Positions 11,407 to 21,935 of a stretch of DNA of 64,000 nt are shown in pieces. The first letter of the stretch is position 1; each line of letters starts with the position of its first letter. Below the pieces are notes generated by a model that made no database searches, had not been told where the DNA came from, and saw nothing but the letters and a program-made list of their open reading frames with translations. The position numbers and the translations under genes were made by a program. The stretch is from Phycomyces nitens (taxonomy: Eukaryota; Mucoromycota; Mucoromycetes; Mucorales; Phycomycetaceae): assembly GCA_022702545.1 (NCBI GenBank), contig JAHRBC010000001.1, positions 1,488,001 to 1,552,000 of the forward strand. Reading direction: 5' to 3'.

Positions 11407-13168
11407 ATGGCGGACAACACAACTAAAGTTTCTATTGATACCTCTAAATTGAACCCATTGTCTCATGAGGTTATCTCTAAGCAGGCCACTATCAACATTG
11501 GTAAATATACAAGCCTTTTTATTATCCTTGTTATTTTTTCTTTTAAAAAAAAGTAAAATCGATGCTGCGGTATTCAACCGGACTGGGTCTCAACCCCCCC
11601 TGATTTTGCAAGACAGGCTTTTGAAAGATACATATACTCGGTCTCATAAGCGATTCTTGTAACAATATAGGTACCATTGGCCACGTAGCTCACGGTAAAT
11701 CCACCGTAGTCAAAGCCATTTCTGGTGTCCAGGTAACCACCAACATCTCAGAGTACGCGTCTTTATGAGTGGAAGGAGGTTTATTGACCTGGTTTGGCTG
11801 CTGGTTAGACCGTTCGTTTCAAGAATGAGATGGAGAGAAATATTACCATTAAGCTTGGTTATGCAAACGCAAAGATTTACAAGTGCGAGAACGAAGCATG
11901 CCCTCGTCCCGGATGCTACAAATCATACGGTTCTTCCAAGGAAGACCACCCAATGTGTGAGCGTGTTGGTTGTGGTAGTAAGATGAAGTTGGTCAGACAT
12001 GTTTCGTTTGTCGATTGCCCAGGCCACGACATTCTCATGACTACCATGTTGTCTGGTGCCGCTGTCATGGACGCAGCCCTCTTGTTGATTGCCGGAAACG
12101 AATCCTGCCCTCAGCCCCAGACCTCTGAGCATTTGGCTGCTATTGAGATTATGAAGTTGAAGCATGTCATTATCTTGCAGAACAAGGTTGATCTTGTCAA
12201 GGAAAAGGCTGCACAGGAACAGCACGAGGATATTCTTGCATTCGTAAAGGGTACTGTTGCTGATGGTGCACCAATTATCCCCATTTCTGCCCAGCTCAAG
12301 TACAACATTGATGCCATTAACGAATATATCACCAAGAAGATCCCTGTACCTGTCCGTGACTTTACTGCCGTTCCCCGTCTGATTGTCATTCGTTCTTTTG
12401 ATATTAACAAGCCAGGTGCCGATGTCAACCATCTCCAGGGTGGTGTTGCTGGTGGATCTATTTTGAAGGGTGTCTTGAAGATTGGAGATGAGATTGAGGT
12501 TCGTCCTGGTGTAATTATCAAGGATCAAGAAGGCAAGATCAGAGCCAGACCCATCCTCTCCAAGATCTTGACCCTTGCTGCCGAAACAAACAAGCTCGAG
12601 TTTGCTGTTCCTGGTGGTTTGATTGGTAAGTTACTTGGAGATATGGTTTAATTGGATAATAACGGGGCTGTGTATCAGGTGTTGGTACCCAGATGGATCC
12701 TACACTCTGTCGTGGTGATCGTCTTGTTGGACAGGTTTTGGGTTATCCTGGCAGTCTTCCTTCTATCTACACTGAGCTTGAGATTTCATACTTTTTGTTG
12801 CGCCGTTTGTTGGGTGTAAAGACTGATGACAAGAAGCAGGCCAAGGTTGCTAAACTTACAAAGGGTGAATTGCTCCTTGTCAACATTGGCTCTGTTTCTA
12901 CTGGTGGTCGTGTTGTCGGTGTCAAGGCTGATCTTGCAAAGATTGTCTTGACCGGACCTACCTGTACTGAAGTTGGTGACAAGGTTGCCATCTCTAGAAA
13001 GATCGAGAGACATTGGCGGTAAGTGTTTTTGTTGTTGTTGTTGAATACCTTTAAGAATTCTGCGAGTTTCTTGGTCATATACTGACTCTGATATCTTTTT
13101 GTACCTATAGTTTGATCGGTTGGGGTAAGATCAAGAGAGGAACTGTCCTGGAAGCCGAGGCAAATTAA
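11407..13168 (+). CDS. Translation initiation factor eIF2 gamma subunit
   Basis: GTPase core of eIF2, which brings Met-tRNAi to the 40S subunit. Five exons give about 465 residues. The G1 motif [10 protein letters not shown] is split by intron 1 after NIG; G3 is VDCPGHD; G4 is QNKVD. The zinc-ribbon cysteines characteristic of the gamma subunit are present ([18 protein letters not shown] and [10 protein letters not shown]). Domains II and III follow ([40 protein letters not shown]) and the C-terminus [19 protein letters not shown] is typical. Intron 1 carries a T6CT4A8 palindrome. There is no sign of damage. Confidence 0.97.
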
Positions 13169-13715
13169 TTGAATTGTTTAAAGTATACTTGTATCAAAAG
13201 AAGAAAAAGAAAAGAAAATTGTCATTAAGAAAGAATGTCATCTCTTTAAGATCATTAATAAAGAAATAAAGCGATAGATTAAACAAATAATTAGAAATTG
13301 GCATTAGGGCACCCAAGATGCGCTTTGTCTGTATCCAGACCCCAATTTACTGATAAACCATGGGATTTCTGGTTCCAAAGATGTGTACCAACTTTTTTTT
13401 TTATGTATTTCGAGTCTTGCTGTTGCTTTTGAACACCTTGTGTTCATCATTAATATTTTGGAGCCAGAAACTAGCCTCTTTGGACCAAGGATCTGATAAA
13501 TCACAATCTCAGTTTGTGTAATATTCTCTAATTGATCCTCTACTGCTTTATTGCTTTAGATTATCTAGTCAACAAGAATCAATATTCAATAGACTACTAT
13601 TAATGTTTTGCAGGCTTACTGGGCAGTCTATTAAAAACGGAGTTCCTGATGAACAAGAGCCATTCCATTTATTCTCTACTTTTAATGACAAAGGTTGACA
13701 CAAAGGATACAAGTA
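13169..13715. other. Spacer downstream of eIF2 gamma
   Basis: An A/G-rich 3' region of eIF2 gamma at 13195-13275, then sequence with no supported gene. The T10 run at 13396-13405 is not in a gene I recognise. Confidence 0.5.
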
Positions 13716-15050
13716 ATGGGTGGAGCATCTAATGACTATACAATTGTAGTTGGTATAGGTAAATACATGTGTATTTGATATACTGCCTCGACTGAATATT
13801 TGTTTGTTTTTTTTTTTTTTTAGATTTTGGGAACAACTTTCTCTGGATATTCCTTGATGCCGTTTAATACCGATAAAGTCAATTGTTTCTAGGCATTGGT
13901 TGAGCTAAATAATCGATTTTTGCATAATTTATAGACAATTTCGGGCATGGAGAAATAAGACTGTACCCTCTACAATCTTTTATAAAAAGAACACCAATAA
14001 AGGCTTTGAATACGGAATGTTGGCTGATAGTACATTTAAAAAGGACACTGGTAACTCTTGTGGATCTAGCTTTCTGGACACTCGGTTTGAAGATCTGGTG
14101 AGACAACGGATATATAACTATCCTGAATTCAAAGAAGACGTACAAGAAATGATGCTTTATTTTGTACATTACTTAAAGGTAATAGGCCAATTAATACAAC
14201 CCTAGATGCAAAGTTTAAACAGGAATAATACGATGATTTATTTCTGTAGCCTAATTTTGGCCATGACGAGAGTAAGATATCACAATGGATAAAAGCAATC
14301 AATACAGTCTATGTTGCTGGCCATCTGAATATCAGTGAAGAGCAAAACATTTCAACAGATGAAATAAAGATAAAAGTCTTTGGTCCAGTAGTAGATAAGG
14401 TGCTCAATATGACCAAAAAACAAATTGAGAAACCTGTAGATATTTGGATACCATGATTATTACTGGCGCGTTTGTACAGTCTCCATATCTTCAATAACGG
14501 ATCAAGGATACCTTTGGAGATAATTCCAAGAAATTCAAGACTGTTTTTGATGGATGATCAGTGATGAAAGGAGCAACTTTGTTCTGCATGGAACCACGTA
14601 TAATTACTCAAAAGATTCTACGCCGTACATATGGAATCAAGTTATAGCTGCTAGACGATATGTTTGCTAGCATGAAAACGCCTTCCATAAAGGACAAATT
14701 CCAAGTTTATATTCGTAAAGGTGACCCGATTAATAAAGACAAGTGGATATCTAGAAAGATGTATTGGAACAAAGCTAGCCTTCCAGTTGTGTGCAAGTGC
14801 TATTTAGTGCTCAATCTACATTGACTAACCACAACAATTAATATCATTATATGCGTACGATGGTGATGAGCCAGTTCCAGAATATCCTACTGTCAAAGAG
14901 ATTGACATTGTGGCTATTTCCAATTCCCAATTCCCAATTCCCAATTGAAAGGAAAGCACGCTTAAACCACAAAATCTTGTCTATGCAAATAGGCTTTGGA
15001 TTGGACAAGATTTGTGATCAAGGTGAATATTATAGAGTGTGTGTGTGTTT
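13716..15050 (+). pseudogene. Dead HSPA12-type Hsp70-like gene
   Basis: A relic of the Hsp70-like family that also occurs at 25.8-27.7 kb and 57.1-59.6 kb. The first exon reads TIVVGI and is followed by an intron. Exon 2 begins with the phosphate-1 loop, but an extra G shifts DFGTTFSGY out of frame. Most of the ATPase domain between this loop and residue KDTGNSCGSSFLDTRFEDLV (14038) is missing. The C-terminal half can be followed to YGIKL and WISRKMYWNKASLPVVCK (14750), with in-frame stops where the sister copy has R, W and A codons (about 14495, 14560, 14645). The beta domain tail extends to about 15020. A TTCCCAA triplication occurs at 14920-14945. It cannot make a working protein. Confidence 0.85.
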
Positions 15051-15644
15051 GAATATGTCACAGTCTGGGATGTTACTGGGGAAAAGATTCCCAGACATTT
15101 TATTGAATCCAACCCACCAACTTTCCTCAAGCAGAGAAGGTGGTCTTTGGTGAGTGAGGTTGTAAAGTATCTTTCTTGATTTCATAGGACCATTATATTC
15201 TATAGCAGTTGTTGTTTCTGCAAAGTCAATTATTTTTAAAAAGTTAGTCAATAGGCAAATTAATAACAGCAATAATAGTAATTGTAATAATTGTAATATT
15301 TTTAATGGATTCTTTAACGATTGTTGGTCTTGAAAAATATGATGGTTGACGAGATGTTGGATACAAATATTCTGATATTTTACATTCTTAAAAATGAAGA
15401 TTCAATATCCTTTTGACACTTTAATCTAATTTTCAATGATGAAAGTATGTGCCTCTAAAGAGGTATAGATATGTAGCCCAGGTACTTCTACTTGCCCTTG
15501 GCACCCATGAAGGTGAGATGGTCGTTTTGGTGTGACTGTTAAAACATCTATCAATTTTCAACCAACCCAAAGAGTTTTTTATTTAAAAAAAAAAAGAAAC
15601 TCAAAGAAACCTGAAAGGTTCTTTTTTTTTGAAAAAATTGAAGC
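15051..15644. other. Spacer with one exon-like fragment on the minus strand
   Basis: No complete gene. On the minus strand 15488-15535 reads SHQNDHLTFMGAKGK then a stop, and is preceded by a good acceptor (TTTTAACAG). It looks like a terminal exon, but no upstream exon can be placed before it because the phosphatidylserine decarboxylase gene begins at 15645. The 5' leader of that gene includes T6-ATT-A11 at 15574-15593. Confidence 0.3.
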
Positions 15645-17464
15645 ATGGCCATTGCAGCAACATTGGCTTCTCGTGGTTTGCTTAAAGGCACATTTCGTAC
15701 GGGAAGTAAGGGAATGGGACCTGTCAGAGCTACACTACACGGTAATCAAGGATGGCGACCTCAGTCATTCCACACCAGTTGTAAATGGCAACAGCAGCAG
15801 AAACAGCAGCAGCAGAAGAAGCCTCTGTGGGGTAATGATATTATAGTACACATATTCAACACCAAAAAAAAATATTAGAGAAAGTATAGAAAAACAAGCA
15901 CAGGGAAATTGTCAAAATAAAAAGAATTGGATATTTACCACCTAAATATATATACATATATATATATGTATGTATGTAGGTCGACTTGTTGAGGGCTGGA
16001 ATAGCACCGAGGTAAAGTGGTACCCTATCCCAGTTGGTCTCGGATTTGCTGTTATTGGTTATATTCAATATCGTCGTGTTCTCGAGAGAGAAACAAGATT
16101 GAACGCAGACACTGAGCGAAAGTATATTGCCAGTGGTCCATGGCAGGTAAAGAAGAAGAAGAAAACAATCAATTGTGTCCTCAGGCTCCTAACCATGTCA
16201 ATAATACATGCGTTATTCAAATTCTATTGATTTACAGGTACACGTTGCTGCTGCCCTTCCATTGCGTACAATGTCGCGTATCTGGGGTGCATTCAACTCC
16301 TTGACAATTCCTACCTTTTTGCGTCCTTTTGGATATCGACTCTATGGCTGGATCTTTGGCTGTAACTTTGATGAGATGAAGGAACCAGATCTCTACACCT
16401 ACCCTAATCTGTCTGCCTTTTTTTACCGTGAACTAAAGGATGGTGTACGTCCCATCTCAAATGCCACACTCGTTTCTCCTTCAGACGGAAAGATCCTCCA
16501 TTTTGGTATAGTTGAAGAAGGTCGACAGATTGAGCAAATCAAGGGTGTTAGCTATTCTCTCGATGCTCTTCTCGGTGAAGCTCATCGTTCTTCAAGTCCC
16601 TTGGCCCATGCTGTCAATGGCCAGGAACCAACTGTAGTTGATGAAGAAGAATTCGCCAACGTCAATGGCATCACCTACAGTCTTGATGCCTTGTTGGGTA
16701 GTGACGACCATGCTGTCAAGGCTCCCAGCTCAGTTGGCCCTGACGGTCTTGCAAAGGATGAAAAGACTGATGACAAGGAAGCACGCGAGATGATCAAGGC
16801 TGCAGACCTCTCGCCTGGCCATTCTGACGAAGATTACAATGCCATGCATGGACACAATGTTAAGCCTGGAAACTCGCTTTTCTTCTGTGTAGTCTACCTT
16901 GCTCCTGGAGACTACCATCGTTTCCATTCACCTACCAACTGGGTTGTCCAGACTCGTCGCCACTTTTCTGGTGAACTCTTCTCTGTCTCCCCATACTTTG
17001 TCAGTCTATTGAACAACCTGTTTGTGTTGAACGAACGTGTTGTTTTGTTGGGAAAATGGAAGCATGGTTTCTTTTCCATGATTCCTGTAGGCGCCACCAA
17101 TGTAGGATCGATCAAGATTAACTTTGACGAGGTAAGACTAGAGTTGATAATAGTAAATTAACACAATAAACTCTACTGACAAGTCCATCTTTTTATAATA
17201 CGCAATTATGTATTTAAATAGGCTCTCAAGACCAACCGTCAAGAAGATTTGCCCACTGGCACATATACCGAAGTCTCTTATAAGTCTGCCAGTAAGATCT
17301 TGGGTGGAAAGGCTGTCCGTTATGGTGACGAGATGGGTGGTTTCTACTTGGGATCCACTGTCGTGCTGGTATTTGAAGCTCCCAGTGACTTTAAATTCAA
17401 CATTACTGCAGGCCAGAAGATCAAGATGGGAGAGACTTTGGGAGACATCCAAGCCGAGGCATAA
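15645..17464 (+). CDS. PSD1: Phosphatidylserine decarboxylase, mitochondrial type I
   Basis: Converts phosphatidylserine to phosphatidylethanolamine at the inner mitochondrial membrane. Four exons give about 490 residues. The N-terminus is basic and hydroxylated like a mitochondrial presequence (MAIAATLASRGLLKG), followed by a Q/K-rich linker and a membrane segment (YPIPVGLGFAVIGYIQY). The decarboxylase domain has the catalytic aspartate in SPSDGKI, the histidine in YLAPGDYHRFHSP, and the self-cleavage site LGST at about 17350, where the pyruvoyl group forms. The fungal insert between SPSDGKI and the histidine region contains two copies of a SYSLDALLG motif about 57 codons apart. All catalytic residues are intact, so the enzyme should mature normally. 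Confidence 0.95.
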
Positions 17465-18354
17465 ATCATTTAGACAAGACAAAAAGAAAAAGAAATCGAT
17501 TTTTGAGCATTCATTAATAAAGGCAAGATATAATCATGTATATTATAATATCTCTTGGGATTTTTATGGCTTGAATTGAACATTCTTATAAACCAAAGTG
17601 GTATTCTTGAGCTCATTTGTCAAAATAAAAGCGTAAAAATGGCAAGGATCCAGTATGAAACTAGGCTATTATTTTATTCATGGTATTTTAATAAATACAC
17701 TCATATACTTGTTAGTGGCACTATTGGTCTTCGGGACTCTGCTGATAAAATACTTTGAGACTCTTTATTATGATTGAGAAAAAAGTATGTTAACTTGGTA
17801 TTTATGATTATTGTTATAACTCTTGTCAGTTAATAGGGTACTTTGGGACTTTGTCTCACAATAGATTAGGTATGGTATTTTTCATATTTAGATAAGGATA
17901 CCGGGACGGTATATATTTTATATTGATTTTAGACAATCCAGCTATCTGGGTTCATATATCACTTTTCTCTGATATACCATTATTCCAAATACAACAACAG
18001 CCCCAAAAATGATGCGTTTCAAGGAATCCAATCATTTATAGAAGTGAATGAACAAGTTGGTAATCTTTAAAGAATATTCAATAGTCTCTTTCACCTGTCT
18101 TCAAAAGAGACCAGCACAAAGAAGCATGGGCACAGATCACCAGTAATGAGTTTATTACCAATGACCCACTTTTGATACTTTGCACATTATAAAGAGCTAC
18201 AGCAAAACATTCTTGGACTTCAACAGTTGAAATTCTTTCTGGTGCAACCAAAAACAAAAAGTAGAGAAAATTATATCCAAGTATTCCCAAAGGTATATTT
18301 TAAGGTGTTCTTCATCTTTTGTTTTATAAAATGTAAAAAAAAGGAAATTATCTT
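17465..18354. other. Gene-free spacer before the Harbinger element
   Basis: AT-rich, with no supported gene on either strand. Short frames (for example minus 18078-18290) have no recognisable content. Confidence 0.5.
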
Positions 18355-18540
18355 AATTTAGTAAATTAATTAATTATTATGGTAGGTATTAAGCCCGTAT
18401 TTAGTAGAAACTTTACCAAATATATCAGTAAAAATAATTATTTTTACAGCCATAAAAGGGTTGTGTAAGCCAAATTACTAAATAAAATAAAACATATTTG
18501 CTAAACTGACATGTTACTCAGCTCATTTCTTTAGCCTTTA
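18355..18540. repeat. Left terminal inverted repeat of the Harbinger element
   Basis: The outer block AATTTAGTAAATTAATTAAT with TTATTATGGTAG pairs with the right end. The inner block around TTTGCTAAACTGACATGTTA (about 18498-18517) pairs with TAACAGGTTAGTTTAGCAA at 21467-21485. The sequence between the blocks has diverged. Confidence 0.75.
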
Positions 18541-18635
18541 TTTATATATCAACATTCTAAATGTATAGTAATTAATTAGACATTTTAGTAAGTATTAGTT
18601 TCAATACTAGAATCCCATTTTTTTATTTCTCATTA

Positions 18636-20217
18636 TTGTATTACATTACTCTTTTCTCTATTTCAAGCTTCTTAAAAGTGATCAGCAACAACCTCAGAAA
18701 CCTCATCTGCGCTGAGTTGGATGAGTTAGACCAGATCCTCTCTGATGCTCAAGAAATGAACACTGATCCTGAAGATGACGACCTTACCGATTCAATTCGA
18801 AGATCAAATCTGAATATTATCTGCCTCAAGGTCTTGGTCCACAACTTTTACATGACTACCCTTGCTTTGAGCGACCCAACAACCTTTGATGTTTAATTAG
18901 GCTATTACTGGGCCTCTCCTATGTTCATTGAAGAAAGCCATCAAAATGAATCTACTGGTCAGTATGCCAGCACTTGGTGGAGCCCTCGCCACCCCAATCA
19001 TGATGATGTCACTGGAATAAACAGCTTCCAGGCTCATTACCGAGTCAACAGACATACTTTCGACTTTATCGTATATGCTTTGAAGAGAGACCCTGCCTTC
19101 CAGAAATCAACCGAGAGAGACAGATTTAGCTGCCCAGTCTGGAAACAAGTTGCTCTTGTCCTCTGGCGACTAAGCAATACTCACATGGGGTATCGGTTGG
19201 CTTCTGAGTTCTTTGGTATCCCCAATCCTCGTACCATAGGTTTACCGAGAGATTCTTGGATGGCATCATGAGTAGCCTCCTTAATTTGACTATCAAGTGG
19301 CCAGAAACGATTGAGGATTGCCAGAAAATCATGGCAGGGTTTGCAGTCCCTTCACAAACAGGCAACAGGCATCTGAGTGGGTGTATTGGTGCCATTGACG
19401 GAAAGCTGGTATCAATCCAAAAGCCGTCAAAGTTTAGGAACAGCTGGCTTGATAGGCATGGAAACGCATCCATGTCTCTCATGGCAGTCTGTGACCACAA
19501 AAAGAGATTTACAAAGATCTATGTTGGCCATCCAGGTAAGCAACACTGAGTGATAGCAATACTATCAGTATTAATAAGACTGTTATACTTGGGTAGCAAA
19601 CATGACACACATGTCTTTAAATCAAGTGAATTATACAATGATATGATCCACCGCCCGGTCAGTCTCTTCCCTGACCCTAGCTCTTACATTGTTGGAGTTA
19701 CTTTATACTTCTTTAACATTTTCAAAAAAAAAAAAACTAATTGGATATGATTATTATATTACTAGACTCTGGGTATCCTAACTTTCAACACTGCCTGACC
19801 CCATAACGCCGATCCACCAATATAACACAAGAAGAGAGGTCCTTTAACAAAATTCATTCTTCTACAAGATTTGTCATCGAGAACGCCTTTGGTCTGCTGG
19901 TTAGCCGCTGGCGGTTCATGTTCAAGCATTTGTATTTGACAAACACAGACAGAATGGCAAAGGTCATAATTACTTGTTGTATTTTGCATAACATGTGCAT
20001 CAACTTCGGCGATGATGGGTACTTGGATATTACTGGAGATGGCTTAAGAATTAATAGCAGCCAAGCCATATTGAACTGGTACATCCAGTCAAACAATCTG
20101 GGCTCTGTTGTCATTGGAATGGAAGATCCTAGTAATTCTGAGGGTGAAAGACCATCAGAGTCTAGCCTTGATGAAGCTGGAAGACGTAGAAGAGACGAAC
20201 TTAGAGATGCTCTCTAA
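18636..20217 (+). pseudogene. PIF/Harbinger transposase (DDE_Tnp_4 type), broken
   Basis: Recognisable nuclease blocks in order: an N-terminal helical region (INSFQAHYRVNRHTFDFIVY, VALVLWRLSNTHMGYRLASE), the first acid in LSGCIGAIDGKLVSI, the second in DSGYP near 19768, and the third in RFVIENAFGLLVSRWRF near 19868. The C-terminal tail is acidic (SESSLDEAGRRRRDE). Damage: a TAA at 18894-18896, a one-base loss near 19240 (shifting FTERFLDGIM), a phase problem around 19530-19600, and further shifts at about 19795 and 19845. Two of these breaks fall at intron-like sequence, so some could be real introns, but I cannot assemble one open frame. Confidence 0.8.
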
Positions 20218-20419
20218 TAAAACTTTTTTTAAAGAATATTGAAGTATTTTCTAAAGTCTTGCTGTGTTATAGAGCAAAGATATGACAAAAATATAGGCAA
20301 ATAAATTATTATTATTATTTATTTGTATTATTTGAAGAGGATGATTGAGATGAGGTTTGTCTGATGAGAAGTTCGAGTTCAGCGATTCTCTCTCTACTCT
20401 TCATCTCCTTTTCCCTCAT

Positions 20420-21259
20420 CTACAAGTCATTCTTTGCAATTTCTTTTCTTGCCCTGGTGGTGTTTTCTTCGATCCTCGCCCAGGCTAGCCGGTCCAGATG
20501 ATGTGACTTAGCAGCTGCAAGGTCGCGCCTCCTCATATCTTCTGCAGTCTGTGCAAGCAACTCCCTCATTTGGCTAAATTCGCCCAGCATTCTTGAGAGT
20601 CCTTCCTCTATATTCATACTGACTCTTGCCGAATTTCCAGCTAGTCTCGCAATACCCTCATACATTTGCAGTCTTCCTTGACCTTCTGTCATTGCTGTCA
20701 TTGCTGTCATTTCTGGTGCTAGTGGTGCTGTTTCTGGTGTTGGCACAAATCCAACGCTTTGGTCATTTTCAGCGTCAATAGCGAATTCAGGTTCCCCAAT
20801 ATACGAAACCTCATAAGAGCAACCATCGGGTTGTAGGGTGTAGATGGCAAGGCCAGAAAATCTACCATCTCTGGCGCAATCTGTTTCCTTTATTATATCA
20901 GGCCAGAAACTTGGATCACCCAAGGTGATATCCTTCATGTCATCATAATGTTCATATCTTGACTGAGGAGATGGGCCACCAGAGCCAGTTATTCGTACAT
21001 CCACAATGACCTCGCGGAAATCCTCCTTTATCTTTCGTAATCTGTCCTTAACATATTGTACACTTTGATATTTACGGGCGAACGCCTGGCCAGAATAAGT
21101 TGATGCATACTCAATTACATCCGGGTGATGGCAGAAATCATGGTGTAGCAAATTCCATAAGGCGAACTTTTGAGCATTGTCTACTGCAGCATGCTTGGAG
21201 TAGAAGTCTGTTTCGATAATCAACCGAAGAAGGACCTTCTCTGTGGCAGTCTCATTCAC
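20420..21259 (-). CDS. Second protein of the Harbinger element (Myb/SANT-like candidate)
   Basis: An open frame of about 279 codons, convergent with the transposase inside the same inverted repeats. Harbinger elements carry a second gene, usually a Myb/SANT- or MADF-like DNA-binding protein that takes the transposase to the ends. The N-terminal 100 residues are helical and aromatic (FALWNLLHHDFCHHP, YVKDRLRKIKEDFREVIVD), which fits such a domain, but I cannot prove the family. The rest is acidic, then coiled and basic near the end (AWARIEENTTRARKEIAKND). The frame opens with GTG. An acceptor (CTACTGTAG) just upstream and an ATG at 21375 suggest an upstream exon whose donor I cannot fix. Confidence 0.55.
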   Translation of the reverse strand: MNETATEKVLLRLIIETDFYSKHAAVDNAQKFALWNLLHHDFCHHPDVIEYASTYSGQAFARKYQSVQYVKDRLRKIKEDFREVIVDVRITGSGGPSPQSRYEHYDDMKDITLGDPSFWPDIIKETDCARDGRFSGLAIYTLQPDGCSYEVSYIGEPEFAIDAENDQSVGFVPTPETAPLAPEMTAMTAMTEGQGRLQMYEGIARLAGNSARVSMNIEEGLSRMLGEFSQMRELLAQTAEDMRRRDLAAAKSHHLDRLAWARIEENTTRARKEIAKNDL

Positions 21260-21439
21260 GTTGACGATCTACAGTAGAATTCAAGGATTCAGAATCAATA
21301 TCTACAGCATCTTGAGATTCGCCATTGCTATCACTCGAGCAAAATGTATGAGCGTTGTAGTTAATAAAGTTCATTTTGTATATATTGGTGAATAGATGAG
21401 TTAATGATGGAGGAAAAGGATGAGAATGACACGTAATAA

Positions 21440-21650
21440 AAAAAAAGGCTATAAAAGTGAATAATGTAACAGGTTAGTTTAGCAATTTTATTTAGGATAT
21501 AGAGGTCATTTTATTGGTCATAACTTCATTTTATATGACTTCCGCCTGTTTTTTTAGCCATTTATGGTGATTTTTGAGATTCTCCTTTTGAAAGAGGCCT
21601 ACTATATTTAGTATTTTAGCTACCATAATAAACAATTAAATTACTAAATT
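21440..21650. repeat. Right terminal inverted repeat of the Harbinger element
   Basis: Complement of the left end. The outer part is CTACCATAATAAACAATTAA to 21650; the inner part is GTAACAGGTTAGTTTAGCAA near 21466-21485 followed by TTTTATTTAGG. Confidence 0.75.
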
Positions 21651-21935
21651 CGTAAATAGGCTCATGCCTTCCTTTTTCGTAAACCGGCCAGGATGTGGTG
21701 GAGAGCACCAATAAAGCAGACATAAATTACTATATATATATATTATACTTTTTATAAGCCGACGGTAACCATTTGAGATACGCCAGGATCGATATAGGCT
21801 TACTTGAGCGATTAAATGCACGCAATCGTTTATTTTTGGACGTATTGGTTATCTTTGTGTTAAAGAGCATTTCCACCATCGATACTCTTGATTCCATTTA
21901 TTTATTCATATTTGCTACTCATCTCAGTACCATTC

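Larger units (their letters stand above)
18355..21650. mobile_element. Decayed PIF/Harbinger DNA transposon
   Basis: About 3.3 kb bounded by long imperfect inverted repeats and holding the two convergent genes of this superfamily: a DDE transposase on plus and a second protein on minus. The outermost 30 bases of the two ends match well when one is inverted (18355-18385 against 21620-21650), both containing TTATTATGGTAG or its complement. A second matching block lies further in. I could not define a clean TWA target duplication, in line with age or local rearrangement. The transposase frame is broken in several places, so the copy is not autonomous; the second gene is open. Confidence 0.8.

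Noticed and set aside
11923..12528. 201-codon minus-strand frame opposite eIF2 gamma
   Set aside because: It lies fully antisense to a strongly conserved gene and has no protein signature; it arises from codon bias.
14920..14945. TTCCCAA triplication as a CRISPR-like array
   Set aside because: Units are 7 bases without spacers, in a fungal pseudogene; simple slippage.
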